Notes: a model not told the origin generated them from the letters alone. A stretch of DNA of 57,691 nucleotides from Gemmatimonadaceae bacterium (GCA_025929535.1 JAICLZ010000022.1:1-57691), one strand, 5' to 3'. Shown: positions 40,248 to 52,808, counted from the stretch's first letter. Translations and numbers: made by a program.

Positions 40248-41710
40248 ACCCGCTTGCGCATCCGGGCCGAGAGAACGCCGAGCTGGTCGCGGTACTTGGC
40301 GACGGTGCGACGCGCGATCTGCACGCCGCTCTCCTTGAGGATGTTGACGATCGCCTGATCCGTGAGCGGGTGCTTCGGATCCTCGTCGGACACGAGCTTC
40401 TCGATCTGCGCCTTGATGCCGCGCGCCGAGACGTCTTCGCCGCCGGTAGTGGAGAGTCCGGAGGAGAAGAAGAACTTGAGCGGGAGCACACCGCGAGGCG
40501 TCTGCACGTACTTCTCGTTCGTCACGCGGCTGACCGTGGACTCGTGCATGTTGATCACTTCGGCGACCTCGCGCAGCGTGAGCGGCTTCAGATATTGCAC
40601 GCCCTTCTCGAAGAAGTCGCGCTGCCGGTCGACGATGAAGTGCATCACCTTGAGCATCGTCTGCCGGCGCTGCTCGATGGCCTGAATCATCCAGTTCGCG
40701 GAGTTCATCTTGTTGGAGATGAACTCCTTGTTCTCGCCGTCGAACTTCTTCTTGTCGCGGGCAATCTCGACGTACGCTCGGCTCAGCTTGAGGCGCGGAA
40801 CGTTCGCGTCGTTCAGGGTGATGAGATACACGCCGTCGATCTTGTCGATGACGAGGTCGGGGATGATGTAGCTCTCTCCCGATTCGCTGAAGCGGAGTCC
40901 CGGCTTTGGATCGAGCTTCTTGATCTCGTCGGCGGCGATCTGGACATCGTTGACGCTGATGCCGAAGCGCTTCGAGATCTCGCTGCGGCGATGATTGCGC
41001 AGCTCCTCGAAGCAGTCGCGGACGAGGCGGTACGGCACCGATTGCTCGAGCCCGGCCTCGCGCAGCTGGATGAGCAGGCACTCGCGCAGATCGCGCGCGC
41101 CAACGCCCGGCGGATCGAGAGCCTGGATCTTCCGGAGCATCTCCTCGCACTCGGCTTCCGTGTAGTACGGAAGATCCTCCGTGTCGCGGCCAAGCTCCTC
41201 GGCCGCCTTCTCCACCCACTCGTTGATGCCGCGCCGAATCTCGTCGAGCGAGCACGCGAGATAGCCGTCCTCGTTGATGTTGCCGACGAACTCCTCCGCC
41301 AGCTGGTGCTGCCGCTCGTCGAGATCGAGCAGCTGCACCTGATCGCGCAGATGATCGCTCAGGTCGCGGCGGTCGACGGTGACGGGCTCGAAGTACTCCT
41401 TCTCCTCGTGCTCCTCGGGGCGGCCGCCCGCATCGAAGCCGTTGAGGAGAATCTCCTCCCAGTCGATCTCGTCTGCGGCTTCTTCCTTCTGCTGCTCCTC
41501 TTCGTTCTGCTCGCCCTCTTCGTTCGTGGACTCCTCATCGTCCTCGTCCTCCTCGGCCATCTCGAGGAAGGGATTGTTGAGGAGCTCCTGTTTGAGATGC
41601 TGCTGCAGATCGAGGAGCGGCATGTACAGGAGATCCATCGCCTGATAGAGGCGGGGATTGATCTTGATCTCCTGCTTCATCTGGGTGTGCTGCGACATTC
41701 CCGATCTCAT
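40244..41710 (-). CDS. rpoN: RpoN, RNA polymerase sigma-54 factor
   Basis: The alternative sigma factor that reads -24/-12 promoters and needs an AAA+ activator. The 488 residues show all regions: the Gln/Leu-rich activator region I ([20 protein letters not shown]), an acidic region II near 52-85, the core-binding region, the helix-turn-helix [21 protein letters not shown], and the RpoN box ARRTVAKYR near residues 466-474. Location behind lptB is common in bacteria. It overlaps both neighbours by four bases, so here it is embedded in the LPS operon. No sigma-54 activator gene is in the window. Confidence 0.97.
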   Translation of the reverse strand: MRSGMSQHTQMKQEIKINPRLYQAMDLLYMPLLDLQQHLKQELLNNPFLEMAEEDEDDEESTNEEGEQNEEEQQKEEAADEIDWEEILLNGFDAGGRPEEHEEKEYFEPVTVDRRDLSDHLRDQVQLLDLDERQHQLAEEFVGNINEDGYLACSLDEIRRGINEWVEKAAEELGRDTEDLPYYTEAECEEMLRKIQALDPPGVGARDLRECLLIQLREAGLEQSVPYRLVRDCFEELRNHRRSEISKRFGISVNDVQIAADEIKKLDPKPGLRFSESGESYIIPDLVIDKIDGVYLITLNDANVPRLKLSRAYVEIARDKKKFDGENKEFISNKMNSANWMIQAIEQRRQTMLKVMHFIVDRQRDFFEKGVQYLKPLTLREVAEVINMHESTVSRVTNEKYVQTPRGVLPLKFFFSSGLSTTGGEDVSARGIKAQIEKLVSDEDPKHPLTDQAIVNILKESGVQIARRTVAKYRDQLGVLSARMRKRV

Positions 41711-42954
41711 GCAGCATCTCCTCTGCTCGCGCCGCCGTTGCCCTCGGCGAAGCGCGCACGCAATCGGGCCGACAAGGTGGGGCCGAGGTAGATCTCGGCG
41801 ACCGTCTCGTCGAAGACGAGCTCCCGGACGGTGCCCGAAACCTTCACCTGCCCATCGAACATGATGTACGCGCGGTCCACGATGTCCAGCGTCTGCTCCA
41901 CGTTGTGATCGCTGATCAGCACTCCGATCCCACGATGGCGGAGTCCGGCAACGATCGACTGAATGTCGTGCACGGCGATCGGGTCGACTCCGGCAAACGG
42001 CTCGTCCAGCATCATGAATTTCGGCTGCGTCACGAGTGCCCGCGTGATCTCGAGGCGGCGCCGCTCCCCGCCCGAAAGCGAATAGGCGCGGTTGTGGCGC
42101 AGGTGCGCGATGCTCAACTCTCCCAACAGCTGCTCCAATCGCCGTTCCCGTTCGCGAGCCGACAGCTTCATCGACTCGAGAATCGCAAGAATGTTCTCCT
42201 CGACCGTAAGCTTACGAAAGATCGAGGGCTCCTGCGAAAGGTAGCCAATGCCCAAGCGCGCGCGCTTGTACATGGGCATCTCCGTGATATCGCGATTATC
42301 GAGGAGAATCCGTCCTTCCTGCGGCTGGACGAGCCCGACGATCATGTAGAACGTCGTTGTCTTCCCTGCCCCGTTGGGGCCCAGCAGTCCGACGATCTCT
42401 CCCTGTTGCAAGCGCAGGGCCACGTCGTTCACGACCCTTCGACGCTTGTAAGTCTTTACCAGAGAACGAGCTTCCAGCACGCTTCCGTTCTCGAGCGGCA
42501 CGCTGCGGGGGCGCGCTCCGGCCCGCACGGCCACGTGCTCACCGGTGTGCTTGAGCACCCCCTCCACTCCCGATTCCTGGATTGCCTGGCGGAATGGCGC
42601 CAGCTGGCTCCAGTAGGTGGGCTCGATCTGGATCACCGTGTCGCTCCCGATCTGCCCGGCCGGGAGCTTCACCAGCCCGTCCTGCGCGAGGCGCGGGAGC
42701 ACCGTGCGCGTGAGATGCTCGCGCACCTCGTCGAGGCCGAGGCGTCCCGCCTCACGATCGGCATCGCGGCCCTCGTCGCGGACCATGCCGAGGTAGTCGT
42801 TGCGATACTGGATCGCCATGGCGTTGAACGGGACATCCCCATCGTCCTGCGACGCGCAGATGAGCGCGTGCAGCGCCATGGCCGTCCAGCGATCGCCGTG
42901 CGCATGCTCCTCGATGAAGCGCTGCACCGGAACCGGCAGCTGCAGCTCCATCAT
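41707..42954 (-). CDS. lptB: LptB-like LPS-export ATPase with extra N-terminal domain
   Basis: Residues ~158-400 are LptB, the ATPase that powers LPS transport with Lpt[19 protein letters not shown], Walker A GPNGAGKT (192-199), the LptB switch [15 protein letters not shown], signature LSGGERRR (293-300) and Walker B MMLDEP (314-319). Usual LptB is about 240 residues, but here the frame is 415 residues. The first ~155 residues form an unrelated domain with a winged-helix look ([21 protein letters not shown]). The ATG at 42954 overlaps the lptA-like stop by four bases, supporting use of the long form. A GTG within the SVLEAR segment could give a short LptB. Confidence 0.9.
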   Translation of the reverse strand: MMELQLPVPVQRFIEEHAHGDRWTAMALHALICASQDDGDVPFNAMAIQYRNDYLGMVRDEGRDADREAGRLGLDEVREHLTRTVLPRLAQDGLVKLPAGQIGSDTVIQIEPTYWSQLAPFRQAIQESGVEGVLKHTGEHVAVRAGARPRSVPLENGSVLEARSLVKTYKRRRVVNDVALRLQQGEIVGLLGPNGAGKTTTFYMIVGLVQPQEGRILLDNRDITEMPMYKRARLGIGYLSQEPSIFRKLTVEENILAILESMKLSARERERRLEQLLGELSIAHLRHNRAYSLSGGERRRLEITRALVTQPKFMMLDEPFAGVDPIAVHDIQSIVAGLRHRGIGVLISDHNVEQTLDIVDRAYIMFDGQVKVSGTVRELVFDETVAEIYLGPTLSARLRARFAEGNGGASRGDAA

Positions 42955-44363
42955 GGCATTCTCCCCGGCGGCGGGCGGCGGCGGGTGGGCTGCTGCGTCG
43001 CCTGCCGGCGTGTCGTGAGCGTATCCGAGCGCCCCGGCACCTGCGGCTCGAGGTAGACGCCCTGCGCCTGATCCGTGATGTCCACGGTCTGCACTACTCG
43101 ATTCGCGAACGCGATCGTGATGTCCCGTCCCTTCACGTAGTTGATCGCGGGACCCACCACACCGCTGTCCTTGGCCGCCAGCTGATAGAACGACTGGGCA
43201 CTGCCCTGGGAGACGAGCTGCCGCATCTGCGGCTGACTCGACGTATCGCCCGGAGCCTGCGTGCTGTCGAATCGCGCGATGATGGTGTCGCCGCGCATCC
43301 AGTCCCGTTCCTTCGTGTGCAGCTTCGCCGTATCGGGCATGCTCTGCGCGTACGCCTTGCGGACGGCGCGAATCTCACGCGTGCGCTGCCCCGGCATGCG
43401 GAGATCGATCGAATCCGCGATCACATCGTACTGCGGATTGACCGCGTGCGCGCGCGACTTCCCCCATGCATACATGCGCTGGAGCAATCCCGCGTTCATG
43501 CGAAAGTCGATCGTGTCCGCGGTCATCGTGGCGCTGTCGCTCACGCTCTTCGCCTTGCCCTTCGACAGGACGCGCGCGAGCGCGTGATCCTTCCCCATGA
43601 GATCGATGACCTCGCCATACAACGTGAACGGCTTCTTTCCGCGCGACACGATCTTCGGCGACCGCATGAGCCGCGCGAACTGCGTCTGATTGTTCATGCT
43701 CGCGGTGTCGCCCGTCGCGATCACGTCGGTGCGCGTGATCACCACGTTCTGGGAGGCGTAGACGAGACTGTCGCCATCCATCACCACGGTGTTCGCGACG
43801 ACCACCGTGGGCTCCGATGGTTTGCCGGTCGAGTCCTTCTCGATGACGTTGATCGTGGGGCGCCCCGGCGCGATCATGCGCGCCACCGGGCGAATCTTCG
43901 GCGAGGCGCGATAGTACTCCACGCGCGGCCCCACGAGCGTCGTGCCGCTCGGCAGCAGCCCGTGCACGTTCCCCTCGGAGAGCAGGTGCTCATCCGTGAG
44001 ATAGTAGGTTGCCACGTCGGAGTCCATTGTGAGGCGAGGCTCGACGTAGTGTACGCGTCCGATCAGGTGCCACATGCGAAGATCGCCGAACCACTCGGCG
44101 CTGTCCGCGACGAGCGTGATCTGCTGCGCGGGGCAGTGACCCGTTACCCCGCCGCCGACGAAGTTGTTGTACTCACCGCTGGGCAGCTTGGTCGAGGTGA
44201 AGTGCGTGGAGTCGGAGTTCGGCGTGACGAGAAGATCGCACTGCCCCGTCGGCGCAGGCGCGCCCGCGGACGGCGCGGTGGGCTGCTGCGCGGCGAGTGG
44301 CGCAGCGAGTGCGCAGGCCGCGAGCAGCGCTCGCGAGAGGTGGACGTGCGCGCGTGTGCTCAT
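42951..44363 (-). CDS. lptA: Large OstA/LptA-like periplasmic LPS-transport protein
   Basis: A 470-residue secreted protein. The N-terminus is a signal peptide (hydrophobic core [16 protein letters not shown]), and the rest is beta-rich with repeated OstA-like strands such as [35 protein letters not shown] (read in parts) and [14 protein letters not shown]. Classical LptA is about 180 residues, so this is an extended form with several OstA-like units and a Pro/Arg-rich tail. It lies between lptC and lptB. It probably forms the periplasmic LPS bridge; the link to LptD is not visible here. The start is ATG 44363. Confidence 0.82.
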   Translation of the reverse strand: MSTRAHVHLSRALLAACALAAPLAAQQPTAPSAGAPAPTGQCDLLVTPNSDSTHFTSTKLPSGEYNNFVGGGVTGHCPAQQITLVADSAEWFGDLRMWHLIGRVHYVEPRLTMDSDVATYYLTDEHLLSEGNVHGLLPSGTTLVGPRVEYYRASPKIRPVARMIAPGRPTINVIEKDSTGKPSEPTVVVANTVVMDGDSLVYASQNVVITRTDVIATGDTASMNNQTQFARLMRSPKIVSRGKKPFTLYGEVIDLMGKDHALARVLSKGKAKSVSDSATMTADTIDFRMNAGLLQRMYAWGKSRAHAVNPQYDVIADSIDLRMPGQRTREIRAVRKAYAQSMPDTAKLHTKERDWMRGDTIIARFDSTQAPGDTSSQPQMRQLVSQGSAQSFYQLAAKDSGVVGPAINYVKGRDITIAFANRVVQTVDITDQAQGVYLEPQVPGRSDTLTTRRQATQQPTRRRPPPGRMP

Positions 44364-44920
44364 TGCGGATGCTGCTGCCCCGGCAGCGGAAGCGGGCCCT
44401 GACCGCTCAAGACGCGCTTCACCTGCACGTTGATGAGATTCGGATCGGAGACGAAGCCGATGCCGCGGAGCTCGCGCGTGGGCTCCGTCATCACGAAGGC
44501 GCTGTCGCTCGAGATCTCGTTGGTGCTCTGGTTGTAGTGCAACTGCTCCGTCGTGAGCCGCTTCCCATCGCTCGTGACGACGAGCACGTTCTTGCGCGCG
44601 TCCATGGTGGAGCGCGCCGTGAGATACGTGCCTTCCTTGGATGTGAGCACCGCGCTCACCGCGCCCTGCGGCGTGAAGAAGGTGGTCTTCTCGTTGCGCA
44701 CCTCGATGCGCGAGCTGCCGTCGAAGAAGTACCCGGTGTCGGCCTGCAGCTGGGCGCGCAGGAGTCCCTTGTCCGTGATGAAGGTGCTGATGCCGAACAT
44801 CACCTGATCGGCGGAGTCCGCGAGCGGATTCCGCGCCGCGATCGGCGGCTTCGTGCCTTCCTGGCACGCCCCGATCGCCGCGACGCCGAGCACCGAGAGC
44901 AGCATGAGGAGGCGTCTCAC
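44360..44920 (-). CDS. lptC: LptC, LPS-transport protein, lipoprotein-like
   Basis: A 186-residue protein with a short hydrophobic N-terminus ending in a lipobox-like GVAAIGAC (cysteine near residue 19), so it may be a lipoprotein rather than a single-pass membrane protein. The body has the LptC beta-jellyroll features: DKGLLRAQLQADTGYFF, EVRNEKTTFFTPQG, and TTEQLHYNQSTNEISSDSAF. It would relay LPS from LptBFG to LptA. The start is GTG 44920, overlapping kdsD by four bases. Confidence 0.87.
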   Translation of the reverse strand: MRRLLMLLSVLGVAAIGACQEGTKPPIAARNPLADSADQVMFGISTFITDKGLLRAQLQADTGYFFDGSSRIEVRNEKTTFFTPQGAVSAVLTSKEGTYLTARSTMDARKNVLVVTSDGKRLTTEQLHYNQSTNEISSDSAFVMTEPTRELRGIGFVSDPNLINVQVKRVLSGQGPLPLPGQQHPQ

Positions 44921-45882
44921 AGAATTCCCGCGCGCATCAGGTCGTGAAGATGAATCATCCCCACGAGCCTGCCGCGCCCGTCGACGACGGGGAGCGCCAT
45001 GATGCCGTGCTGCTCCATGCGATACGCGCCCGCGCTCGCAAGCTCGTCTTCGCGCACGATCTTGGGAGCCGCGTTCATCACCTGCGATACCGGTACGGAA
45101 AGAAAGTCATCACCTCGCTCCATCAGCCGCGTGAGGTCGCCCGCCGTCACGACGCCCAGGACGCGCTTCACGTCATCCACGATCGCCACCGTTCCCCGCC
45201 GCTTGGCGAGCAGCACCACCGCCTCCCGCATCTCCGCGGTGAGCGGAAGCACGGGGACGTCTTCGGCCACCATCAGATCTCGCACGCGCGTGACGAGCTT
45301 TCGGCCGAGCGAGCCGCCGGGGTGCAGACGAGCGAAGTCCTCGCGACGAAATCCTTTCGCCGAGAGAAGCGCCACCGCAAGGGCGTCGCCCAGAGCGAGG
45401 GCAGCGGTGGTACTGGTGGTGGGTGCGTCCGTGGTCGGACACGCCTCGTCGGTCACGCTCGCATCGAGGAACACGTCCGCCTGGCGAGCGAGAAACGAAT
45501 CGACGGCTCCGGTCAACACGATCAATGGTACCCCAAACCGCTTGAGCTGCTCCACCAGCGGCGTGAGCTCGTCGGTCTCGCCGCTCTTGGTGATGAGGAG
45601 TGCCACATCGGATGGTCCGACCAATCCAAGGTCGCCATGCAGCGCTTCCGTGGGATGGAGGAACGCCGCGGGCGTGCCGGTGGAGCGAAAGGTCGCCGCG
45701 ATCTTCTGTCCGATGAGCCCGGATTTGCCCACGCCGCTCACGATCACCTGCCCCTCTGCGGCCGCGAGCATGTTCACTGCGCTCGCGAAGCTCTCGTCGA
45801 CTCTCGCGGCGAGGGCGGCGAGCGCGTCACGCTCCATGCGGATCACCGAACGCCCGCGCTCGATGAGCTCCGCGGAGTTCAC
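44917..45882 (-). CDS. kdsD: KdsD, arabinose-5-phosphate isomerase
   Basis: It isomerises ribulose-5-phosphate to arabinose-5-phosphate, the first committed step of Kdo synthesis. The 321 residues contain an N-terminal SIS domain (VSGVGKSGLIGQKIAATF, ALHGDLGLVG) and two C-terminal CBS domains starting near residue 205 and 270 (RRGTVAIVDDVKRVLGVVT; MALPVVDGRGRLVGMIHL). Length matches the family. The start is GTG 45882. It overlaps kdsC and lptC by four bases each. Confidence 0.95.
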   Translation of the reverse strand: MNSAELIERGRSVIRMERDALAALAARVDESFASAVNMLAAAEGQVIVSGVGKSGLIGQKIAATFRSTGTPAAFLHPTEALHGDLGLVGPSDVALLITKSGETDELTPLVEQLKRFGVPLIVLTGAVDSFLARQADVFLDASVTDEACPTTDAPTTSTTAALALGDALAVALLSAKGFRREDFARLHPGGSLGRKLVTRVRDLMVAEDVPVLPLTAEMREAVVLLAKRRGTVAIVDDVKRVLGVVTAGDLTRLMERGDDFLSVPVSQVMNAAPKIVREDELASAGAYRMEQHGIMALPVVDGRGRLVGMIHLHDLMRAGIL

Positions 45883-46445
45883 CGCAGCACCTCGAGCTTC
45901 GTGTCGATGCGCTCGACGAGATAGTCGGACACCACGCGCTCCCAGTCGCCGCGCGCCTTGAGCAGCAGCTCCGAGAACTCCCGCACGGCCCCGAAGCCGC
46001 CGGTGCGCGTGAGCTGCACCTTGCAGAGCGCGCGAATCTCCGGAACGGCGTTGCCGACCGCCACCGGAAGGCCGACGGCGCGAAGCACGGGATGATCGGG
46101 AAAGTCATCGCCGACGAAAGCGGAATCCTCGAGCGATATGTGGAAGCGGTCCAGCATGCGATGGAGAGCGGGGAGCTTGCGCGCCTGCGCATCCTGAATC
46201 AGATCGTCGATCTCGAGCTCGGTGGCCCGCAGACGCACGCTCTCCGAGACGCGGCCCGTGATGATGACGACCTTTATTCCCGATGCGCGCAGAAGTCGGA
46301 TGCCGAGTCCGTCCTGGATGTCGTAGCGCTTGAGCTCCAGCCCGGCGCCGCCCACGTCGCCGAGATAGATGCCGCCGTCGGTGAGAACTCCGTCGACGTC
46401 GAGCCCGACGAGCTTGATGCGTTTGGCGAGAGCGGGGGCGATCAC
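45879..46445 (-). CDS. kdsC: KdsC, Kdo-8-phosphate phosphatase
   Basis: A HAD-type phosphatase that releases Kdo from Kdo-8-phosphate. The 188-residue protein from GTG 46445 has the nucleophile motif LDVDGVLTDGGIYL near residues 14-27, IITGRVSESV, and the metal-binding GDDFPDHPVL. No cap domain is present, as expected of a tetrameric KdsC. It overlaps kdsA and kdsD by four bases each. Confidence 0.94.
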   Translation of the reverse strand: MIAPALAKRIKLVGLDVDGVLTDGGIYLGDVGGAGLELKRYDIQDGLGIRLLRASGIKVVIITGRVSESVRLRATELEIDDLIQDAQARKLPALHRMLDRFHISLEDSAFVGDDFPDHPVLRAVGLPVAVGNAVPEIRALCKVQLTRTGGFGAVREFSELLLKARGDWERVVSDYLVERIDTKLEVLR

Positions 46446-47247
46446 GTGTGACACAGTCGCCAGAGCTCGACCGCGCGATCGATCACACCGCCAACGTCGG
46501 CGAGCGGCAGCATGTTGGGTCCATCGCTCGGCGCGTGCTCGGGATCGGGATGTGTCTCGAGAAAGAGACCGTCGGCCCCCGCGGCCACGGCCGCGTACGT
46601 GAGCGGCGGAATGAACTCGCGAGCGCCGCCGCTGCTGCCGCCTTCGCCCCGCCCCGGCTGTTGCACGCTGTGCGTGCCATCGAAGATGACGGGCGCGTCG
46701 CACGCGGCGCGCATGCGCGTGAACGAGCGCATGTCCACCACGAGATCGCCATAGCCGAAGAAGGTGCCGCGCTCGGTGACGGCGATTTCGGTGGTCGCGC
46801 CCGCGCGCACCTTGTCGACGGCACCGCGCATCCCCTCCGGGTGCATCCACTGTCCCTTCTTCACGTTCACCGGCTTGCCCGTCGCGCCCGCGGCGGCGAG
46901 CAGGTCGGATTGCCGGCAGAGAAAGGCGGGGATCTGGAGGACGTCGGCGACCTGCGCTGCGGCGGCGCACTGCTCCGGGAGATGCACGTCGGTGAGCACC
47001 GGAAGGCCCGTGCGCTCGCGCACGCGCGCGAGCGCCGCGAGCCCGACATCGATGCCGGGACCGCGCGCCGCGCCGCGATTGGAGCGATTGGCCTTGTCGA
47101 AGCTCGCCTTGAAGATGATCCCTCCCGGTACGCGCTCGGCGAGACGCGCGAGGTGATCGGCCACGCGAAAGTTCAGCTCATCACTTTCGATCACGCATGG
47201 ACCCGCGATCACGAAAAAGGCATTCGCCGGAAAGCGAGCTCCGGACA

Positions 47248-47248
<1 letters not shown>
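46442..47248 (-). CDS. kdsA: KdsA, Kdo-8-phosphate synthase
   Basis: It condenses phosphoenolpyruvate with arabinose-5-phosphate. The 268 residues from ATG 47248 show FFVIAGPCVIES (11-22), FKASFDKANRSN, LPVLTDVHLPEQ, and KGQWMHPEG. The cysteine at 18 in AGPC marks the metal-dependent class, in contrast to the Asn of the Escherichia coli enzyme. The frame is open 51 codons further upstream but that part lies in pyrG. It shares one base with pyrG. Confidence 0.95.
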
Positions 47249-49688
<2,440 letters not shown>

Positions 49689-49727
49689 AAGTCGATTGAG
49701 TGCCCGGCCGCGAATTGCACGATCCCC

Positions 49728-49756
49728 AATTTACGCCGGCGCGGCCGTGGAATCAA
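49728..49756 (-). promoter_or_regulatory. Sigma-70 promoter of the kdsB-dapF operon
   Basis: On the minus strand TTGATT (49756-49751) is followed after exactly 17 bases by TAAATT (49733-49728), both close to consensus. Transcription would start near 49721, about 40 bases before the kdsB start. It is the only promoter-like site I found for the 14-gene chain below it. Confidence 0.7.
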
Positions 49757-49780
49757 ATGGCGAGCGGCGCCGCCCACCCG

Positions 49781-51274
49781 CTAGCGAAGGAGCGACAACC
49801 CGAGCGAAAAGGAGTGATCCCCGTTCGCGGGATCGATGAATATTTCGCCGCTGAAGAGCCCGAGCGTGAGCCGCACGCCAATGTTGCTGTCGAAGCCTCC
49901 GAGGCTGCCAATCCCGGTGCTCCCGAGCATCTCGCGGACCGTGATGATCGGCGTGCCCAGGTACGGCACGTGGAAGGTCTCGATCGGGAAATTGTAGAGT
50001 CCCTCGAGAAAGACCATCTGATCGCCGCCGCGGCTCAGGATGTCGAAGGTCGGCAGCGTGCCGCTACCGCCGATGTAGGCGAAGCGCTGCGGGGGTGCGG
50101 TATCGCCGGCGGTGAGGACCATGTGCGTGTGGAACACGAAGGTCTGCGTGCCGAGCTTCGTCACGAAGGTCGGAAAGGCCGCGCGCGCGAAGATCGTCGT
50201 CTGCGTGAAGTGCTCGCTGCCCGGCGCATCCACCACCACTTCCGCATCGGCGCCGAGCTCGAAGGCGACGTGCTCGCGCTCCCAGCTGCCGCGCGCACCC
50301 ACCAGCGCGCTCGAGAGCCGGCCGCGCTCGACGCCCGGGTTGGGACGCCTCATGTGCAGCGAGTCGTTCTTATTGAAGAAGCTCCAGGGCCCGCCAGCGC
50401 GAACGGACCAGTCGTCCTCAGTGCGTGCGCCCCCGGAGAGCTGCACATCGCCGTCGGAGAAGAGCCACTGGTGCGCCAGGCGCCCTTCGAAGCGAGTGGA
50501 GCGCCAGTAGTTCCGATAGTCGCTGCCCACGCCGAACGTCGAGATCGAATTCGCAAGATCGGTCTGGATCCAGCGATCGTTCGACAGCGTGGTGCGTCCG
50601 CCAACTGCAGTTGCGCTCCAGCCGTGCGGGAGATCGGCTTTCACCGAGACGGCGGGGTCGTAGGCGCCGATGTTCGAGCGATACGTGATCGTGGGATCGA
50701 TCACCAGTCGTTTGTCCGCGATCGTGACGCGCGGCCCCCACGGAAGCGAGAGGCCATCGACCCGATCGTAGAGCGGCATTCGAAAACCGAACAGTCCGGG
50801 CAGCCCGACCGTCGGAATCGTGTCCACGGGCGGCGGCGGGACGCGAAAGACGAGATCGATGCCGCTGCTCGTGCGCGCGGTGTCGAAGTGCACATCGCGG
50901 AAGGAGAGCTTGTCCCCACCTACCTTGGCCTGCTGCGAGTCGTAGACGCCCCCGCCGATCGCGACCGCGCGTCCATCGATCCTGGCGCCGGGCTGCAAGA
51001 AGAGATCTCCGTTGACCACGACGACATCGCCGTGCACGGTGCTCGCGACGGTCGCGTCCGAGTTGAGCACGACCACCGTGGTGTCGAACACGGAGTCGCG
51101 AAAGAGGCGCGTGTTGTATTGCTCGTGGCGAACGATGTAGCGATGCGAGAGTGTCTGCTCCAGAATCTGCTCGGCCACGGTCGGACCCGGCGCCCGGATG
51201 TGCAGCGAGTCCTGCGCGTGCGCGCAGGCCGCGAACGCACACACCAAACACAACACGGCGCTGAAACGCCTCAC
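49781..51274 (-). CDS. Outer-membrane beta-barrel-like protein of unknown function
   Basis: A 497-residue secreted protein with a signal peptide (hydrophobic SAVLCLVCAFAACAHA, cleavage after AHA). Residues ~60-110 form regularly spaced short strands (VVVVNGDLFLQPGARIDGRAVAIGGGVY), like a bactofilin or small beta-helix. The rest is a series of amphipathic strands with alternating hydrophobic residues and many aromatic ends, as in outer-membrane barrels, ending SFSLGLSLLR. It lacks the usual terminal Phe. The start is GTG 51274, overlapping pabA by four bases. I know no specific family. Confidence 0.7.
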   Translation of the reverse strand: MRRFSAVLCLVCAFAACAHAQDSLHIRAPGPTVAEQILEQTLSHRYIVRHEQYNTRLFRDSVFDTTVVVLNSDATVASTVHGDVVVVNGDLFLQPGARIDGRAVAIGGGVYDSQQAKVGGDKLSFRDVHFDTARTSSGIDLVFRVPPPPVDTIPTVGLPGLFGFRMPLYDRVDGLSLPWGPRVTIADKRLVIDPTITYRSNIGAYDPAVSVKADLPHGWSATAVGGRTTLSNDRWIQTDLANSISTFGVGSDYRNYWRSTRFEGRLAHQWLFSDGDVQLSGGARTEDDWSVRAGGPWSFFNKNDSLHMRRPNPGVERGRLSSALVGARGSWEREHVAFELGADAEVVVDAPGSEHFTQTTIFARAAFPTFVTKLGTQTFVFHTHMVLTAGDTAPPQRFAYIGGSGTLPTFDILSRGGDQMVFLEGLYNFPIETFHVPYLGTPIITVREMLGSTGIGSLGGFDSNIGVRLTLGLFSGEIFIDPANGDHSFSLGLSLLR

Positions 51275-51852
51275 GCGGCTGCCGCCATCGAGAGGAAGTT
51301 CTGCAAAATGCGCTTCCCCTGCTGCGTGAGCACCGACTCGGGGTGGAACTGCACGCCCCACACGGGATGCGACACGTGGCGCACGGCCTGGATCTCGTTC
51401 GGCGCATCGCCGCTGGTGGCGAGAATCTCGAGCTCGGGTGGAAGTGTTTTGCGCTCGACGATGAGCGAGTGATAGCGCATCACCTCGAGTGGATCGGGAA
51501 GGCCGTTGAAGAGCCCCGTGCCATCGTGGGTGATGCGCGACGTCTTGCCGTGCATCACGCGATCGGCGCGAATCACCACCCCGCCGTACGCTTCGCCGAT
51601 CGCCTGATGTCCGAGGCACACGCCAAGCATGGGAATCTCGCTCCCCCATCGCTTCACCACGGGCACGGTGATGCCGGCCTGGGATGGCGTGCACGGACCC
51701 GGCGAGAGCACGATGGCGGACGGGTGCATCGCGCCGATCTCCTCGACGGTGATCGCGTCGTTTCGACGCACCACGGGCTCCTGGCCCAGCTCACCGAGAT
51801 ACTGGACCAGGTTGTACGTGAAGGAATCGTAGTTATCGATGACGAGGAGCAT
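51271..51852 (-). CDS. Glutamine amidotransferase of anthranilate/aminodeoxychorismate synthase
   Basis: A 193-residue class I glutaminase that supplies ammonia to a TrpE or PabB partner. The start LLVIDNYDSFTYNLVQYLGE is typical, the nucleophile is C79 in GVCLGHQAIGE, and the His-Glu pair is H170/E172 in VQFHPES. It can be TrpG or PabA (or serve both); no partner gene is nearby. The start is ATG 51852; the frame open to 52476 is inside xerD. Confidence 0.93.
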   Translation of the reverse strand: MLLVIDNYDSFTYNLVQYLGELGQEPVVRRNDAITVEEIGAMHPSAIVLSPGPCTPSQAGITVPVVKRWGSEIPMLGVCLGHQAIGEAYGGVVIRADRVMHGKTSRITHDGTGLFNGLPDPLEVMRYHSLIVERKTLPPELEILATSGDAPNEIQAVRHVSHPVWGVQFHPESVLTQQGKRILQNFLSMAAAA

Positions 51853-51896
51853 GCGTTCGGATCTCGAAAGTGTGCGGCGGTATCGAAGCGACGACG

Positions 51897-52808
51897 TCAG
51901 CCCCGGGGATGATACTGCTTGTGAACCGAACGGAGAAATTCGCGGTCGACGTGCGTGTAGATCTGCGTGGTGGCGATGCTGGCATGCCCTAGCATTTCCT
52001 GGACCGCCCGAAGATCGGCTCCGCCCTCGAGCAGATGCGTGGCGAAGGAGTGCCGGAGCGTATGCGGGGTCACGCGCTTTTCGATGTTCGCCATCGTGAC
52101 GTACTTCCGAAGAATCTTCCATGCGCCCATGCGCGACAACGGCGTGCCGCGTGCGTTCAGAAAGAGTGCACCCTTCCCTCCGCCGCGCTCGAGCTTCGGC
52201 CTGAGCTCGCGCTGGTAGACGGCCACCGCGGCAATGGCGCGCCGGCCGATGGGAACCAGCCGCTCCTTGCTTCCCTTCCCGAACACGCGCACGAGCCCCT
52301 CGTCGAGCAGCGCATCCTTGACGCCCAGCGTGATCCACTCGGACACGCGGAGTCCGGCGCCATATGCGAGCTCGAGCAGCGCGCGGTCGCGAAAGGCGAG
52401 CGGCTCGTCGAGCGTGGGCGCCGCGAGCAGCCGCTCCACATCCGCAACGGTGAGCACGTCCGGAAGCGTGAGCCAACGTTTGGGCGTCTCCAGGCGCTCG
52501 GTGGGATCCTTCGCCACCTCGCCCTCGCCGAGGAGAAAGCGGTAGTAGGTACGCATTGCGGAGACGTTGCGGCGGATGGATGAGGGCGCGAGCCCGACGT
52601 CCTTCAGATGATAGATGTACGCGCGCAGCATCGCCGGAGTGACGGCCGTTGGAGCAGCGGCGCCCTTCACGCGCGCGTACGTCGCGAAGCGTGCGAGATC
52701 GCGATGGTACGCCTCGCTCGTGGTGCCCGCCGCGCCCTGCTCCACCGCGAGGAAATCGTCGAATCGCTCGAGCAGGAAGTCGCGAGAGATGTCGTCGGCG
52801 GCGGTCAC
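51897..52808 (-). CDS. xerD: XerD/XerC-type tyrosine recombinase
   Basis: A 303-residue tyrosine recombinase, most likely resolving chromosome dimers at dif. The N-terminal SAM-like core-binding domain covers residues 10-95. The catalytic set is complete: R154 (GAGLRVSE), K178 (GKGSKERLVP), H249 and R252 (TPHTLRHSFATHLLEGG), H275 and the nucleophile Y284 (IYTHV). It is chromosomal in setting, with no phage genes nearby. The start is GTG 52808, overlapping ispF by four bases. XerC versus XerD cannot be fixed from one copy. Confidence 0.93.
   Translation of the reverse strand: MTAADDISRDFLLERFDDFLAVEQGAAGTTSEAYHRDLARFATYARVKGAAAPTAVTPAMLRAYIYHLKDVGLAPSSIRRNVSAMRTYYRFLLGEGEVAKDPTERLETPKRWLTLPDVLTVADVERLLAAPTLDEPLAFRDRALLELAYGAGLRVSEWITLGVKDALLDEGLVRVFGKGSKERLVPIGRRAIAAVAVYQRELRPKLERGGGKGALFLNARGTPLSRMGAWKILRKYVTMANIEKRVTPHTLRHSFATHLLEGGADLRAVQEMLGHASIATTQIYTHVDREFLRSVHKQYHPRG

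Noticed and set aside
51897-52808. The tyrosine recombinase as a sign of an integrated element
   Set aside because: Its neighbours are housekeeping genes with overlapping junctions, and its sequence is XerC/D-like; no att repeats, phage or conjugation genes are present.
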